From an uncultured Brachyspira sp. (lineage in GTDB: Bacteria; Spirochaetota; Brachyspiria; Brachyspirales; Brachyspiraceae): a stretch of 5,535 nucleotides of DNA. The stretch lies in assembly GCF_949287625.1 (NCBI RefSeq), contig NZ_CASEGO010000142.1, positions 1 to 5,535 on the forward strand, in the 5' to 3' direction. A program made the translations under genes and the position numbers. The notes beneath the pieces are model-generated. The model was not told where the DNA came from and did no database searches. It was given only the letters and a program-made list of their open reading frames with translations. Shown in pieces: positions 1-5,535 of the stretch (its first letter is position 1; each line of letters starts with the position of its first letter).

Positions 1-10
1 AAGAACTGGG

Positions 11-30
11 GTTTGGGGCAAAGCCCCAAC
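11..30. repeat. Short G/C-rich hairpin at the left edge
   Basis: The arms TTGGGGC (13-19) and GCCCCAA (23-29) form a perfect 7-bp stem around an AAA loop. G11 and C30 can add a closing pair if one T is bulged. The G/C content stands out against the flanking A/T. Neither strand has a T-run after the stem, so it does not look like a Rho-independent terminator. It resembles the short palindromic intergenic repeats I associate with Brachyspira, but that is recollection, not a search result. Confidence 0.5.
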
Positions 31-74
31 TATAATTTAAAAATATTAAATTAAAAATTATATAATATTAATAA

Positions 75-93
75 ATTTAGTTTTGAAACAAGT
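75..93 (+). repeat. 19-bp direct repeat, copy 1
   Basis: The 19-mer ATTTAGTTTTGAAACAAGT recurs exactly at 2841-2859 on the same strand. Its core GTTTTGAAACA appears a third time at 233-243, just before the galE promoter. All three copies are intergenic. The inner TTGAAA could act as a -35 box, with TTTAAT 16 bases further on, but no gene starts close behind this copy. Function unknown. Confidence 0.6.
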
Positions 94-183
94 CTATTGA
101 TATTTTTAATATTGCGGCTTTACACCAACTCACACTTCTTTGGTTAAAAATATAGAAATGAAGCTGCTGCTAATGAAAAAATA

Positions 184-205
184 TAGTTATAAAATATTAT
201 AACTA
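184..205. other. Perfect A/T hairpin upstream of galE
   Basis: TAGTTATAA (184-192) and TTATAACTA (197-205) form a perfect 9-bp stem with a 4-base AATA loop. Read on the minus strand the stem is followed by TATTTTTT, which looks like a weak terminator pointing left, away from galE. No minus-strand gene feeds into it. The rest of 1-255 holds no gene I can support. The stretch at about 114-146 looks like a degraded intergenic repeat. Confidence 0.4.
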
Positions 206-255
206 AAATTATTATAAATAATTTAGCAAAATGTTTTGAAACACAAAATAATTCT

Positions 256-283
256 TTGACTTTTTTATAAGTTGAATTATACT
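256..283 (+). promoter_or_regulatory. Sigma-70-type promoter of galE
   Basis: A -35 box TTGACT (256-261) and a -10 box TATACT (278-283) are separated by 16 bases. This predicts transcription starting near 290, about 27 bases before the galE start codon. It also rules out the upstream in-frame ATG at 272, which lies inside the spacer and could not be in the mRNA. Confidence 0.7.
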
Positions 284-316
284 TGTATCAAAATAAATAA
301 AAATTGGAGTATAAAT

Positions 317-1309
317 ATGGCTGTTTTAGTATGCGGAGGAGCTGGTTATATCGGCTCGCATGTCGTTTGTGAACTTTTAAAACAAAATATAGAAACCGTT
401 ATAATAGATTCATTAGAATACGGACATAAAGAAGCTATAAAAGAGTGTAAAAATTTTTATCATGGAAATATAGGAGACAGCGATTTACTCGATAAAATTT
501 TTAAAAGTCATGATATAGATTCTGTTATGCATTTATGTGCCTATATAGAAGTTGGAGAAAGTGTGCAAAATCCTGCTAAATATTATCAGAATAATCTATC
601 CAATTCTATAAATCTTCTTAATGCCATGCTTAAAGCTAAAGTAAAAAACTTCATATTCTCTTCTACAGCAGCAGTTTACGGAGAGCCTGAAAAAATACCT
701 TTGGAAGAGGACTGCAGAAAAGAACCTACTAATCCATACGGAGATAGTAAATTAGCATTAGAAAAAATACTTTCTTGGTATACAAAAGCATATGATTTTA
801 ATTATGCTGCTTTAAGATATTTTAATGCCTCAGGAGCTCACCCAGACGGACATATAGGCGAAGACCATAAACCTGAATCACATTTAATACCATTAATACT
901 TCAAGTTCCGCTAGGAAAAAGAGAATCAATAAAAATATTTGGTGATGATTATCCTACAAGAGACGGTACTTGTTTGAGAGATTATATACATGTTTGCGAC
1001 TTAGCTTTAGCACATATTGCTGCTATGAATTATCTAAAAAACGGCGGTAAAAGTGTTTCATGCAATTTAGGAAATGGAAACGGATTCAGTGTAAAAGAAG
1101 TTATTGAAGTAGCTAGAAAAGTAACAGGACACCCTATACCTGCGGAAGTTTGCCCTAGAAGAGCAGGCGATTCGTCAGAACTTATAGCAAGCAGTGAGAG
1201 GGCAAGAGAAGTTTTAGGTTGGACTCCTACTATAGACTCATTAGAAACTATAGTACAAACTGCTTGGAATTGGCATAAAAATCACCCTAATGGATATAAT
1301 GACAGATAA
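317..1309 (+). CDS. galE: UDP-glucose 4-epimerase (GalE)
   Basis: This cytoplasmic NAD-dependent extended short-chain dehydrogenase interconverts UDP-glucose and UDP-galactose for galactose use and surface-glycan precursors. The protein is 330 aa, a normal GalE length. Visible motifs are the Rossmann NAD loop GGAGYIG (7-13), VGESV with PxKYYxNN (79-93), the FSSTAAVYG strand with the catalytic Ser/Thr position at T117, the catalytic YxxxK pair Y141/K145, RYFNASGAHP (167-176) before the substrate loop, TRDGTCLRDYIHVCDLA (214-230), and a typical C-terminal NWHKNHPNGY. I chose the start at 317 because GGAG lies 7 bases upstream and MAVLVCGGAGYIG is the classic GalE N-terminus; the earlier ATG at 272 lies inside the promoter. 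Leu289 replaces E. coli Tyr299, the residue that limits N-acetyl-sugar binding, so UDP-GlcNAc/UDP-GalNAc activity is possible but unproven. The gene stands alone between its own promoter and terminator. Confidence 0.95.
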   Translation: MAVLVCGGAGYIGSHVVCELLKQNIETVIIDSLEYGHKEAIKECKNFYHGNIGDSDLLDKIFKSHDIDSVMHLCAYIEVGESVQNPAKYYQNNLSNSINLLNAMLKAKVKNFIFSSTAAVYGEPEKIPLEEDCRKEPTNPYGDSKLALEKILSWYTKAYDFNYAALRYFNASGAHPDGHIGEDHKPESHLIPLILQVPLGKRESIKIFGDDYPTRDGTCLRDYIHVCDLALAHIAAMNYLKNGGKSVSCNLGNGNGFSVKEVIEVARKVTGHPIPAEVCPRRAGDSSELIASSERAREVLGWTPTIDSLETIVQTAWNWHKNHPNGYNDR

Positions 1310-1327
1310 TATTTCTGTTTTTTAATT

Positions 1328-1372
1328 ATAGGTTCAATAAATATATATTACATTTATTGAACCTATTTTTTT
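1328..1372 (+). terminator. Rho-independent terminator of galE
   Basis: A perfect 15-bp inverted repeat (1328-1342 with 1352-1366) encloses a 9-base loop and runs straight into seven Ts (1366-1372), 18 bases after the galE stop. On the minus strand the stem is followed by AATTAAAAAACAG, which has no U-run. It should therefore end galE transcripts efficiently but not those of the convergent HAD gene. Confidence 0.9.
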
Positions 1373-1429
1373 AAATAAAAGCATTAGATTATTTTTTACT
1401 TATTACACTTGCCATATATAGTTAAACAT

Positions 1430-1525
1430 CTAAAAGGTGCATTTTAAATTTAGTTTTTTAATGAGTTTATTAACTTCTTTTAAATATGCATTCAAAACCG
1501 CATTATGAATTACAAATAAGTCTAT
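1430..1525 (-). other. In-frame open tail after the HAD stop codon (possible coding remnant)
   Basis: Immediately after the TAA of the HAD gene (1528-1526), the same frame stays open for 31 codons to a TAG at 1432-1430. The peptide looks coding-like: it includes NAVLNAYLKEVNK followed by LIKKLNLKCTF, a lysine-rich amphipathic pattern. There is no ATG start. It may be a decayed gene end, the in-frame end of a once longer HAD protein, or a chance opening; in DNA this AT-rich, a 31-codon opening is not very rare. The HAD protein is complete without it. No clear minus-strand terminator was found in this stretch. Confidence 0.3.
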
Positions 1526-2290
1526 TTATAATTCTTTATAAATTATATCCGAAATAAAATTAAAATATTTAGAACTTACCGCTTTCACATTTTCCCTAGC
1601 ATTAATCTGAACATAGCCGTCATACTTTTTTATCATTTCTATATCATTATTAGAATCACCAGCAGTCAGAATTTTACTTATATTATTATTGGATTTCAAA
1701 AGATTATACAAAAACTCTACTCCATTAGCTTTATTAACAGTATTTTTTACTATATCAACCGTTCTTATATTCCCATAAGCAATAAGAGAAGAAGAAAATT
1801 CCTTATTGATAATATTTGCAACATTCTCTGTAGATTTAATATCAGAAGTCATTTTATTTATCTGTATAATATTTTTTACAGTATCTATTTCATCAATACT
1901 TATTTTTTTATCTACCCTAAAAGGAAGTATATCATTGCCATCTTTCGATTTTACAGATATAATGTAATCATCATTGGCTATCTCTACAGTACCTCCGAAA
2001 GTATCATGAAGAAATTTTATAACCATATATGCTGTATCTTCATCTATAGTATCTTTGAATATATTTTCTCTTTTATTATTAAATATCAAAGCTCCGTTAT
2101 TGGCTATAAGATAATCAAATGTAAGACTATGTCTGTCAATATGCTCAAATATAGAAAATTTATTTCTTCCAGTGGCAATGGCAAATATATTTCCAGCCTC
2201 TCTCCATTTAGATATGGCATCGAAAACAGTTTTATCTATTTTTTCATGTATATATATAGTCATATCATAATCGCTAACAAATAGTTTCAT
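1526..2290 (-). CDS. Cof-type HAD-IIB family phosphatase
   Basis: This is a predicted soluble cytoplasmic haloacid-dehalogenase-superfamily hydrolase, probably acting on small phosphorylated metabolites such as sugar phosphates or cofactors; the substrate cannot be read from sequence. The protein is 254 aa, slightly short for the Cof group (usually about 260-280). All four HAD motifs are present: DYDMT (7-11), with D7 the nucleophile and D9 the general acid; ATGR with T40; K187 in NKANGVEFL; and GDSNND (211-216) for magnesium binding. The cap segment lies between motifs II and III (about 80-180), as in type IIB. NNGA (64-67) is also typical of the family. The ATG is preceded by GAGAG at 2300-2296 with a 5-base gap, a modest ribosome site. 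The gene is convergent with galE and has a 5' leader of about 130 bases. Confidence 0.85.
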   Translation of the reverse strand: MKLFVSDYDMTIYIHEKIDKTVFDAISKWREAGNIFAIATGRNKFSIFEHIDRHSLTFDYLIANNGALIFNNKRENIFKDTIDEDTAYMVIKFLHDTFGGTVEIANDDYIISVKSKDGNDILPFRVDKKISIDEIDTVKNIIQINKMTSDIKSTENVANIINKEFSSSLIAYGNIRTVDIVKNTVNKANGVEFLYNLLKSNNNISKILTAGDSNNDIEMIKKYDGYVQINARENVKAVSSKYFNFISDIIYKEL

Positions 2291-2427
2291 AACAACTCTC
2301 TTTAATATATTAATTTTAAAATATTTTTAATTTTTACAATGCACTAATTATAATTCAAATTAACTATTATGCAATTATTTTTATAGTTTTTATCATTTAT
2401 TAAAATAAATAATAAAATTTTTTTAAT

Positions 2428-2456
2428 GTTATACCTAAACAGATATAATTTTTCAA
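2428..2456 (-). promoter_or_regulatory. Predicted promoter of the HAD gene
   Basis: On the minus strand, TTGAAA (2456-2451) and TATAAC (2433-2428) are spaced by 17 bases, giving a start about 130 bases before the HAD ATG. The spacer ends in TGTTTAGG directly before the -10. The same arrangement occurs in opposite orientation at 2684-2712: 23 of 27 bases match, including an exact 12-base TGTTTAGGTATA. No riboswitch-like fold was recognised in the leader. Confidence 0.55.
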
Positions 2457-2482
2457 AAATAAAATTATATTTTCTTTTTTAA

Positions 2483-2599
2483 TATCTGGGTCTTTGCTGC
2501 GAAGCACACAGTCGTGGGCAACACCACTTCTTTTGTGATGCTCTGCGTGAGCAAAAGGCTACATTTTATGCTAAATTTAGCAATTTATACCACATATAA
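2483..2599 (+). repeat. Relatively GC-rich repeat-like block with a coding-like open frame
   Basis: Inside the 666-base gap 2291-2956 this segment is clearly richer in G/C than its surroundings. One plus-strand frame stays open for 38 codons between TAA at 2480 and TAA at 2597. It reads like protein (EAHSRGQHHFFCDALREQ, then ATFYAKFSNLYHI) but has no ATG start and no convincing ribosome site. It also holds small inverted repeats: TGCT/AGCA around a GCGA tetraloop (2495-2506), CTTTT/AAAAG plus GCTC/GAGC (2530-2557), and the 14-base palindrome TGCTAAATTTAGCA (2569-2582). It is most likely a dispersed intergenic repeat or gene remnant rather than an expressed gene. Confidence 0.4.
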
Positions 2600-2640
2600 A
2601 ACATAATTAGTACGATTTAATAATAATTTCGATACTTGCA

Positions 2641-2682
2641 TTTTTTGGTTCTTTTTGCGGCGGGAAAAAGAACAACAAAAAA
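2641..2682. repeat. Long palindromic hairpin with a GCGGCGGG loop
   Basis: GTTCTTTTT (2648-2656) and AAAAAGAAC (2665-2673) make a perfect 9-bp stem around the loop GCGGCGGG (2657-2664). TTTTTTG (2641-2647) and CAAAAAA (2676-2682) add seven more pairs beyond a two-base AA bulge. The stem is followed on the plus strand by a promoter, not a T-run, so it is not a standard terminator. It looks like a REP-type palindromic element. One plus frame through it (2627-2740) is open for 37 codons but has no start codon. Confidence 0.55.
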
Positions 2683-2683
2683 A

Positions 2684-2712
2684 TTGACAAACTATAGTTG
2701 TTTAGGTATATA
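2684..2712 (+). promoter_or_regulatory. Near-consensus promoter with no recognised gene behind it
   Basis: TTGACA (2684-2689) is a perfect -35 box and TATATA (2707-2712) lies 17 bases on; TATACT at 2709 is an alternative -10 with a 19-base spacer. The spacer includes the palindrome AACTATAGTT (2690-2699). Downstream on this strand, from 2713 to the permease stop, the only start with any ribosome-site hint is a 14-codon ORF at 2794-2838 (AAGG at 2781), which I do not accept as a gene. The promoter could drive a small RNA or antisense RNA into the permease 3' end, or be a non-functional part of the repeat block. Confidence 0.45.
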
Positions 2713-2840
2713 CTCATTTAAAAACTTAATTAAACAGTAATAATAACAGTATTTTAATTTTTTATAAGTATAAATTTGCTAAGGCTATATTATATGAAAA
2801 AGCTAAATTATAAAAATATTAATGAAAAAATAGTATAAAT

Positions 2841-2859
2841 ATTTAGTTTTGAAACAAGT
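2841..2859 (+). repeat. 19-bp direct repeat, copy 2
   Basis: This is an exact match to 75-93 (ATTTAGTTTTGAAACAAGT). TTGAAA at 2849 is followed after 17 bases by TTTAAT (2872-2877), so this copy too could be read as a weak plus-strand promoter pointing at the permease 3' end. The remaining A/T-rich sequence from 2713 to 2894 holds no gene I can support. Confidence 0.6.
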
Positions 2860-2894
2860 ATAAATTTCTTATTTAATAAAAAATTACCTTTAAT

Positions 2895-2935
2895 AAAAAA
2901 TAAAAAAGAGAGGATATTTATTCATATCCCCTCTT
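2895..2935 (-). terminator. Rho-independent terminator of the purine permease gene
   Basis: On the minus strand the arms at 2935-2924 and 2917-2906 form a 12-bp stem with one G-U pair around a 6-base loop, followed by a U-rich tail (five Us, A, six Us; 2905-2895). It begins about 21 bases after the permease stop codon. The same stem in plus-strand RNA has an A-C mismatch and no U-tail, so it works in one direction. Confidence 0.85.
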
Positions 2936-2956
2936 AATTAAATGCTATAAATCAAT

Positions 2957-4267
2957 TTAACCTAAAAAACCCTGTATAACTGGCATTAGTATTTTTATTA
3001 AAAGAAGTGCTGATAATATCCAAGTTAATAAAGATATATCTTTAGTTTTACCAGAAACAAATTTTAATATAGTAAAAGACAATACTCCGAAAGTAATACC
3101 TTCAGCTATACTGTATGCAAAAGGCATAAATATTATACATATAAAAGCTGGTATTGATTCAGTATAATCATAAAAATTTATTTCTAATATAGGAGTCATC
3201 ATAAATAATCCTACTATTATCAAAGCAGGAGCAGTGGCAGCAGAAGGTATAGATAGAAATATATGAGAAAGAAAAAGAGAAATTGTAAATAATATAGCAA
3301 CTACTAAAGAAGTAAGACCAGTTTTTCCGCCTTCAGCAACACCTGAAGCACTTTCTACATAAGTAGTAACAGTTGATGTTCCAAGACATGCCCCTACTAC
3401 TGTACCTACTGCATCAGCAAATAAAGCCTGCTTACATCTAGGTACTTCTCCGCCTTTTGTAAGCATATTAGCTTTGGTACAAACACCTACTAATGTACCT
3501 ACTGTATCAAACATATCTACGAAAAGAAAAGTAAACATCACTATAAACATATTAGAACTGAATATATTACTGAAATCAAGTTTAAAAGCTATAGGTTCTA
3601 ATGAAGGAGGTATAAAACTTGCATGAGGAGAAAGTTTTGTAAGCCCCATAGGAATGCCTATTATAGTAGTAATAAATATACCCAAAAGTATAGCTCCTTT
3701 AACATTGTAGGCAAGCAAAATAGCTGTGATAATAATACCCAATATAGCAAGAAGTCCGCTTCCGGAAGTAATGTTTCCAAGTCCAAGCAAAGTAGAATCA
3801 TTATTAACTATTATTTTGGCATTTTGAAGTCCTATAAAAGCAATGAACAAACCTATTCCCACAGAAATAGCTCTTTTCATATTAACAGGTATGCTATTAA
3901 CTATTGCCTCTCTTACATTGAATATTGTAAGAACAACAAATATAATACCTTCTATAAATACTGCAGTTAAAGCTGTCTGCCAGCTGTAGCCCATACCAAG
4001 AACTACAGTAAAAGCAAAAAAGGCATTAAGTCCCATACCTGGAGCTAAAGCAAAAGGCAAATTAGCAAGCAAAGACATAATTAATGTTGCTATTATAGAT
4101 GACACTACAGTAGCAGTAAAAACAGCCCCTTTATCCATACCTGTAGCACTAAGTATATCAGGGTTTACTGCCAATATATAGGCCATAGTCATAAAAGTAG
4201 TAAAGCCCGCTATAACTTCTGTTTTTACATTTGTGCCATGTTCTTTCAGCTTAAAAAACTTTTCCAT
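2957..4267 (-). CDS. NCS2-family purine permease (AzgA/PbuG-like)
   Basis: This inner-membrane transporter is predicted to import a purine base (adenine, guanine or hypoxanthine) with protons, feeding purine salvage. It belongs to the COG2252 branch of NCS2, which contains AdeP/AdeQ, GhxP/GhxQ and Bacillus PbuG/PbuO; the exact substrate cannot be assigned. At 436 aa it has the family length, with hydrophobic segments along its whole length consistent with 12-14 membrane spans. Signatures are GFTTFMTMAYILAVNP (21-36), APGMGLNAFFAF (75-86), DMFDTVGTLVG (251-261) in the substrate-site TM8 region, and GTSTVTTYVESASGVAEGG (296-314) in the TM10 region. The ATG is preceded by AAAGGA about 8 bases upstream. 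The gene stands alone: a promoter lies 60-90 bases upstream and a terminator just downstream. No purine riboswitch was seen in the roughly 55-base leader. Confidence 0.92.
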   Translation of the reverse strand: MEKFFKLKEHGTNVKTEVIAGFTTFMTMAYILAVNPDILSATGMDKGAVFTATVVSSIIATLIMSLLANLPFALAPGMGLNAFFAFTVVLGMGYSWQTALTAVFIEGIIFVVLTIFNVREAIVNSIPVNMKRAISVGIGLFIAFIGLQNAKIIVNNDSTLLGLGNITSGSGLLAILGIIITAILLAYNVKGAILLGIFITTIIGIPMGLTKLSPHASFIPPSLEPIAFKLDFSNIFSSNMFIVMFTFLFVDMFDTVGTLVGVCTKANMLTKGGEVPRCKQALFADAVGTVVGACLGTSTVTTYVESASGVAEGGKTGLTSLVVAILFTISLFLSHIFLSIPSAATAPALIIVGLFMMTPILEINFYDYTESIPAFICIIFMPFAYSIAEGITFGVLSFTILKFVSGKTKDISLLTWILSALLLIKILMPVIQGFLG

Positions 4268-4292
4268 AAAATATATCCTTTATCATTTTTTA

Positions 4293-4320
4293 TCACAGTA
4301 TTTTCATATTAATATTGTGA
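4293..4320. promoter_or_regulatory. Operator-like dyad at the permease transcription start
   Basis: TCACAGTATT (4293-4302) and AATATTGTGA (4311-4320) are inverted repeats with one mismatch in ten, separated by 8 bases. The dyad begins essentially at the predicted +1 of the permease promoter. In the permease mRNA the stem would contain an A-C mismatch, so a protein-binding operator seems a better reading than an RNA structure. The cognate regulator is unknown. Confidence 0.4.
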
Positions 4321-4327
4321 AAGCTAT

Positions 4328-4356
4328 ACTATATATGAGTATTATAATTTTTGCAA
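4328..4356 (-). promoter_or_regulatory. Predicted promoter of the purine permease gene
   Basis: On the minus strand TTGCAA (4356-4351) and TATAGT (4333-4328) are separated by 17 bases, giving a start near 4321 and a leader of about 55 bases. An alternative -10, TATAAT, lies within the spacer (4347-4342), preceded by TTCAAA with a 15-base gap. Both fit sigma-70 loosely. In sequence this A/T-rich the exact boxes are uncertain. Confidence 0.5.
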
Positions 4357-4484
4357 TATTTTTTGAAAATAAATTACAGATATAATAATTATAAAAAATG
4401 AATGAAACTTTTACTTATAGAAAATATTAAAAATAAAATTCTATTTTATAAAATATATATTATAGAAATTTCATAATAATGATT

Positions 4485-4528
4485 AAAAAATAAAAGCCTA
4501 ATATGTTTTATTTATCATACTAGGCTTT
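4485..4528 (-). terminator. Rho-independent terminator of lgt
   Basis: The arms at 4528-4516 and 4505-4493 form a 13-bp stem in the minus-strand RNA, including one G-U pair and a central AAAGCCUA/UAGGCUUU core, with a 10-base loop. A U-rich tail follows (4492-4485: U, A, six Us). It starts 29 bases after the lgt stop, so lgt and the permease are separate transcription units despite sharing a strand. Confidence 0.85.
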
Positions 4529-4556
4529 ATTATTTTTTTATTAATCTATCATAAAT

Positions 4557-5507
4557 TTATTTCTTTTTATTCTTTTTTGCTTCTTTTGTATTCACTTCAA
4601 GTATTGCATTATTATCTTTATTATCTTTTCTTGTGTAAATATATATAAGCATAACAGCACCTATTATCACCATAGGCACAGAATAAATAGCTCCTGCAGT
4701 AATTGGTCCTACAGTCCATTCTGTAATGTCTCGTGCGAACTGTTCTATTAATGTTCTAAAAAGCCCGTAAAGCAAAATCCATACCCAAAGTCTTGTACCA
4801 GGTCTTATTTTTTTATTCTTCTCGCTTAAATATCCTATTAAAAAAGAAACAAATGCAAGAACCAAGCCTTCAAGAAAAGCTTCGTATAACTGCGAAGGGT
4901 GTCTAGGTTCAGTATAAGGTCTTATCGCCTCAAACATAGAAGCCCATCTCTCATAACCGCCTACTGCATCATATAATGGAAATTTCATTCCTAAAAACGA
5001 ATCTGTAACGCGTCCGTAAAGTTCGGCATTCATGAAATTTCCAATCCTTCCGAAAAATAAACATAAACTTGCAGGAAGAGTTCCGTTATCTGTAATATTA
5101 TAAAAATCATATTTATATTTTTTGCTGAATACAAATAATGCTATAAACATACCTATAAATCCGCCATGAAATGACATTCCAGCAAAACCAGTGAAAGTAA
5201 ATCCGTTATCAAGATTAATACCTAATATTTCCCAAGGTGTTAAAAAACTCTTTGGCGAGTAAAAAAGAAAATAACCAATTCTAGCTCCTACTATAGCACC
5301 AACAGCAGCATAAAATACCATATCGTATATACCGCCGTTTTTTTCATCAGCATTAAATTTTATCCAGCCTCTTTTTTTCACAAAATATAAAACTATACAG
5401 GAAGTTATAATACCTACTATATACATAAGCCCATACCACCTTATAGCCCCTAATATAGGTATGCTTGGAGGAAATACAAACGGAGTAAAAAATTCAGGGT
5501 AAGTCAT
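4557..5507 (-). CDS. lgt: Prolipoprotein diacylglyceryl transferase (Lgt)
   Basis: This inner-membrane enzyme performs the first step of lipoprotein maturation, moving the diacylglyceryl group of phosphatidylglycerol onto the lipobox cysteine before signal peptidase II acts. The protein is 316 aa, somewhat longer than typical bacterial Lgt owing to a polar lysine-rich C-terminal tail (293-316). Multiple membrane spans, consistent with the usual seven, are visible. Family motifs are RWYG (23-26, Y25 matching E. coli Y26), FHGG (113-116), the Lgt signature GRIGNFMNAELYG (153-165, with R154, N157, E162 and G165 matching E. coli R143, N146, E151 and G154), HPSQLYEA (203-210), and YGLFRTLIEQFAR (247-259, with R251 and E255 matching R239 and E243). 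All key residues are present, so it should be active. AAAGGAAA lies about 7 bases before the ATG. The promoter or any upstream operon partner is outside the window. Confidence 0.97.
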   Translation of the reverse strand: MTYPEFFTPFVFPPSIPILGAIRWYGLMYIVGIITSCIVLYFVKKRGWIKFNADEKNGGIYDMVFYAAVGAIVGARIGYFLFYSPKSFLTPWEILGINLDNGFTFTGFAGMSFHGGFIGMFIALFVFSKKYKYDFYNITDNGTLPASLCLFFGRIGNFMNAELYGRVTDSFLGMKFPLYDAVGGYERWASMFEAIRPYTEPRHPSQLYEAFLEGLVLAFVSFLIGYLSEKNKKIRPGTRLWVWILLYGLFRTLIEQFARDITEWTVGPITAGAIYSVPMVIIGAVMLIYIYTRKDNKDNNAILEVNTKEAKKNKKK

Positions 5508-5535
5508 ATGTTTTCCTTTTTTAAATTTATTTTTT

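Noticed and set aside
158..202. 14-codon ORF starting ATGAAGCTGCTG
   Set aside because: It lies upstream of the predicted galE transcription start, lacks a ribosome site, and is too short to support.
272..316. Upstream in-frame ATG giving a 15-residue longer GalE
   Set aside because: It lies between the -35 and -10 boxes of the galE promoter, has no ribosome site, and the extra residues are not GalE-like.
1430..1525. Rho-independent terminator for the HAD gene
   Set aside because: Only imperfect A/T inverted repeats (TGCATTTTAAA / TTTAAATATGCA) are present on the minus strand, without a clear U-run.
2006..2284. 92-codon plus-strand open frame
   Set aside because: It lies wholly opposite the HAD gene, whose four motifs are intact, and its translation has no recognisable domain.
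2490..2600. tRNA or structured RNA in the GC-richer block
   Set aside because: The short hairpins do not assemble into a cloverleaf and no T-loop or CCA-type end was seen.
2794..2838. 14-codon ORF (MKKLNYKNINEKIV) downstream of the orphan promoter
   Set aside because: AAGG at 2781 is a weak ribosome site and the peptide is low-complexity; a chance ORF is more likely.
3623..3970. 115-codon plus-strand open frame
   Set aside because: It lies opposite the permease gene; its lysine/serine/tyrosine/asparagine-rich translation is typical of an antisense shadow.
4268..4327. Possible purine riboswitch in the permease leader
   Set aside because: The leader is only about 55 bases, and I saw neither the three-way junction nor the conserved core of the purine aptamer.

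Overview
The window is very AT-rich, with A/T-loaded third codon positions and long A/T intergenic runs. It carries four intact, unrelated chromosomal genes. Codon use, protein character and the style of the intergenic repeats suggest a spirochaete of the genus Brachyspira. That assignment rests on my recognition of style, not on a search.

Layout: (1) 1-316 is a gene-poor leader with small hairpins, one copy of a 19-bp repeat and a good sigma-70-type promoter. (2) 317-1309 (+) is galE, UDP-glucose 4-epimerase, closed by a strong terminator at 1328-1372. (3) 1526-2290 (-) is a Cof-type HAD phosphatase convergent with galE. Its stop codon is followed in the same frame by 31 more open codons. 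(4) 2291-2956 is a 666-base gap holding the HAD promoter, a relatively GC-rich repeat-like block with coding-like open frames, a long hairpin, and a near-consensus promoter facing right with no recognisable gene behind it. (5) 2957-4267 (-) is an NCS2-family (AzgA/PbuG-like, COG2252) purine permease with its own promoter and terminator. (6) 4557-5507 (-) is lgt, prolipoprotein diacylglyceryl transferase, also with its own terminator; its promoter lies beyond the right edge.

Each gene appears to be its own transcription unit. Terminators follow galE, the permease and lgt, and promoters can be read before galE, the HAD gene and the permease. The products have separate housekeeping roles: nucleotide-sugar interconversion, small phosphate-ester hydrolysis, nucleobase uptake and lipoprotein maturation. 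The context does not suggest a joint pathway.

I found no CRISPR array, transposase, toxin-antitoxin pair, tRNA, rRNA or riboswitch, and no convincing new multi-gene system. The least explained part is 2428-2740: two matched promoter-like sequences (23 of 27 bases) face outward from a repeat-like block.
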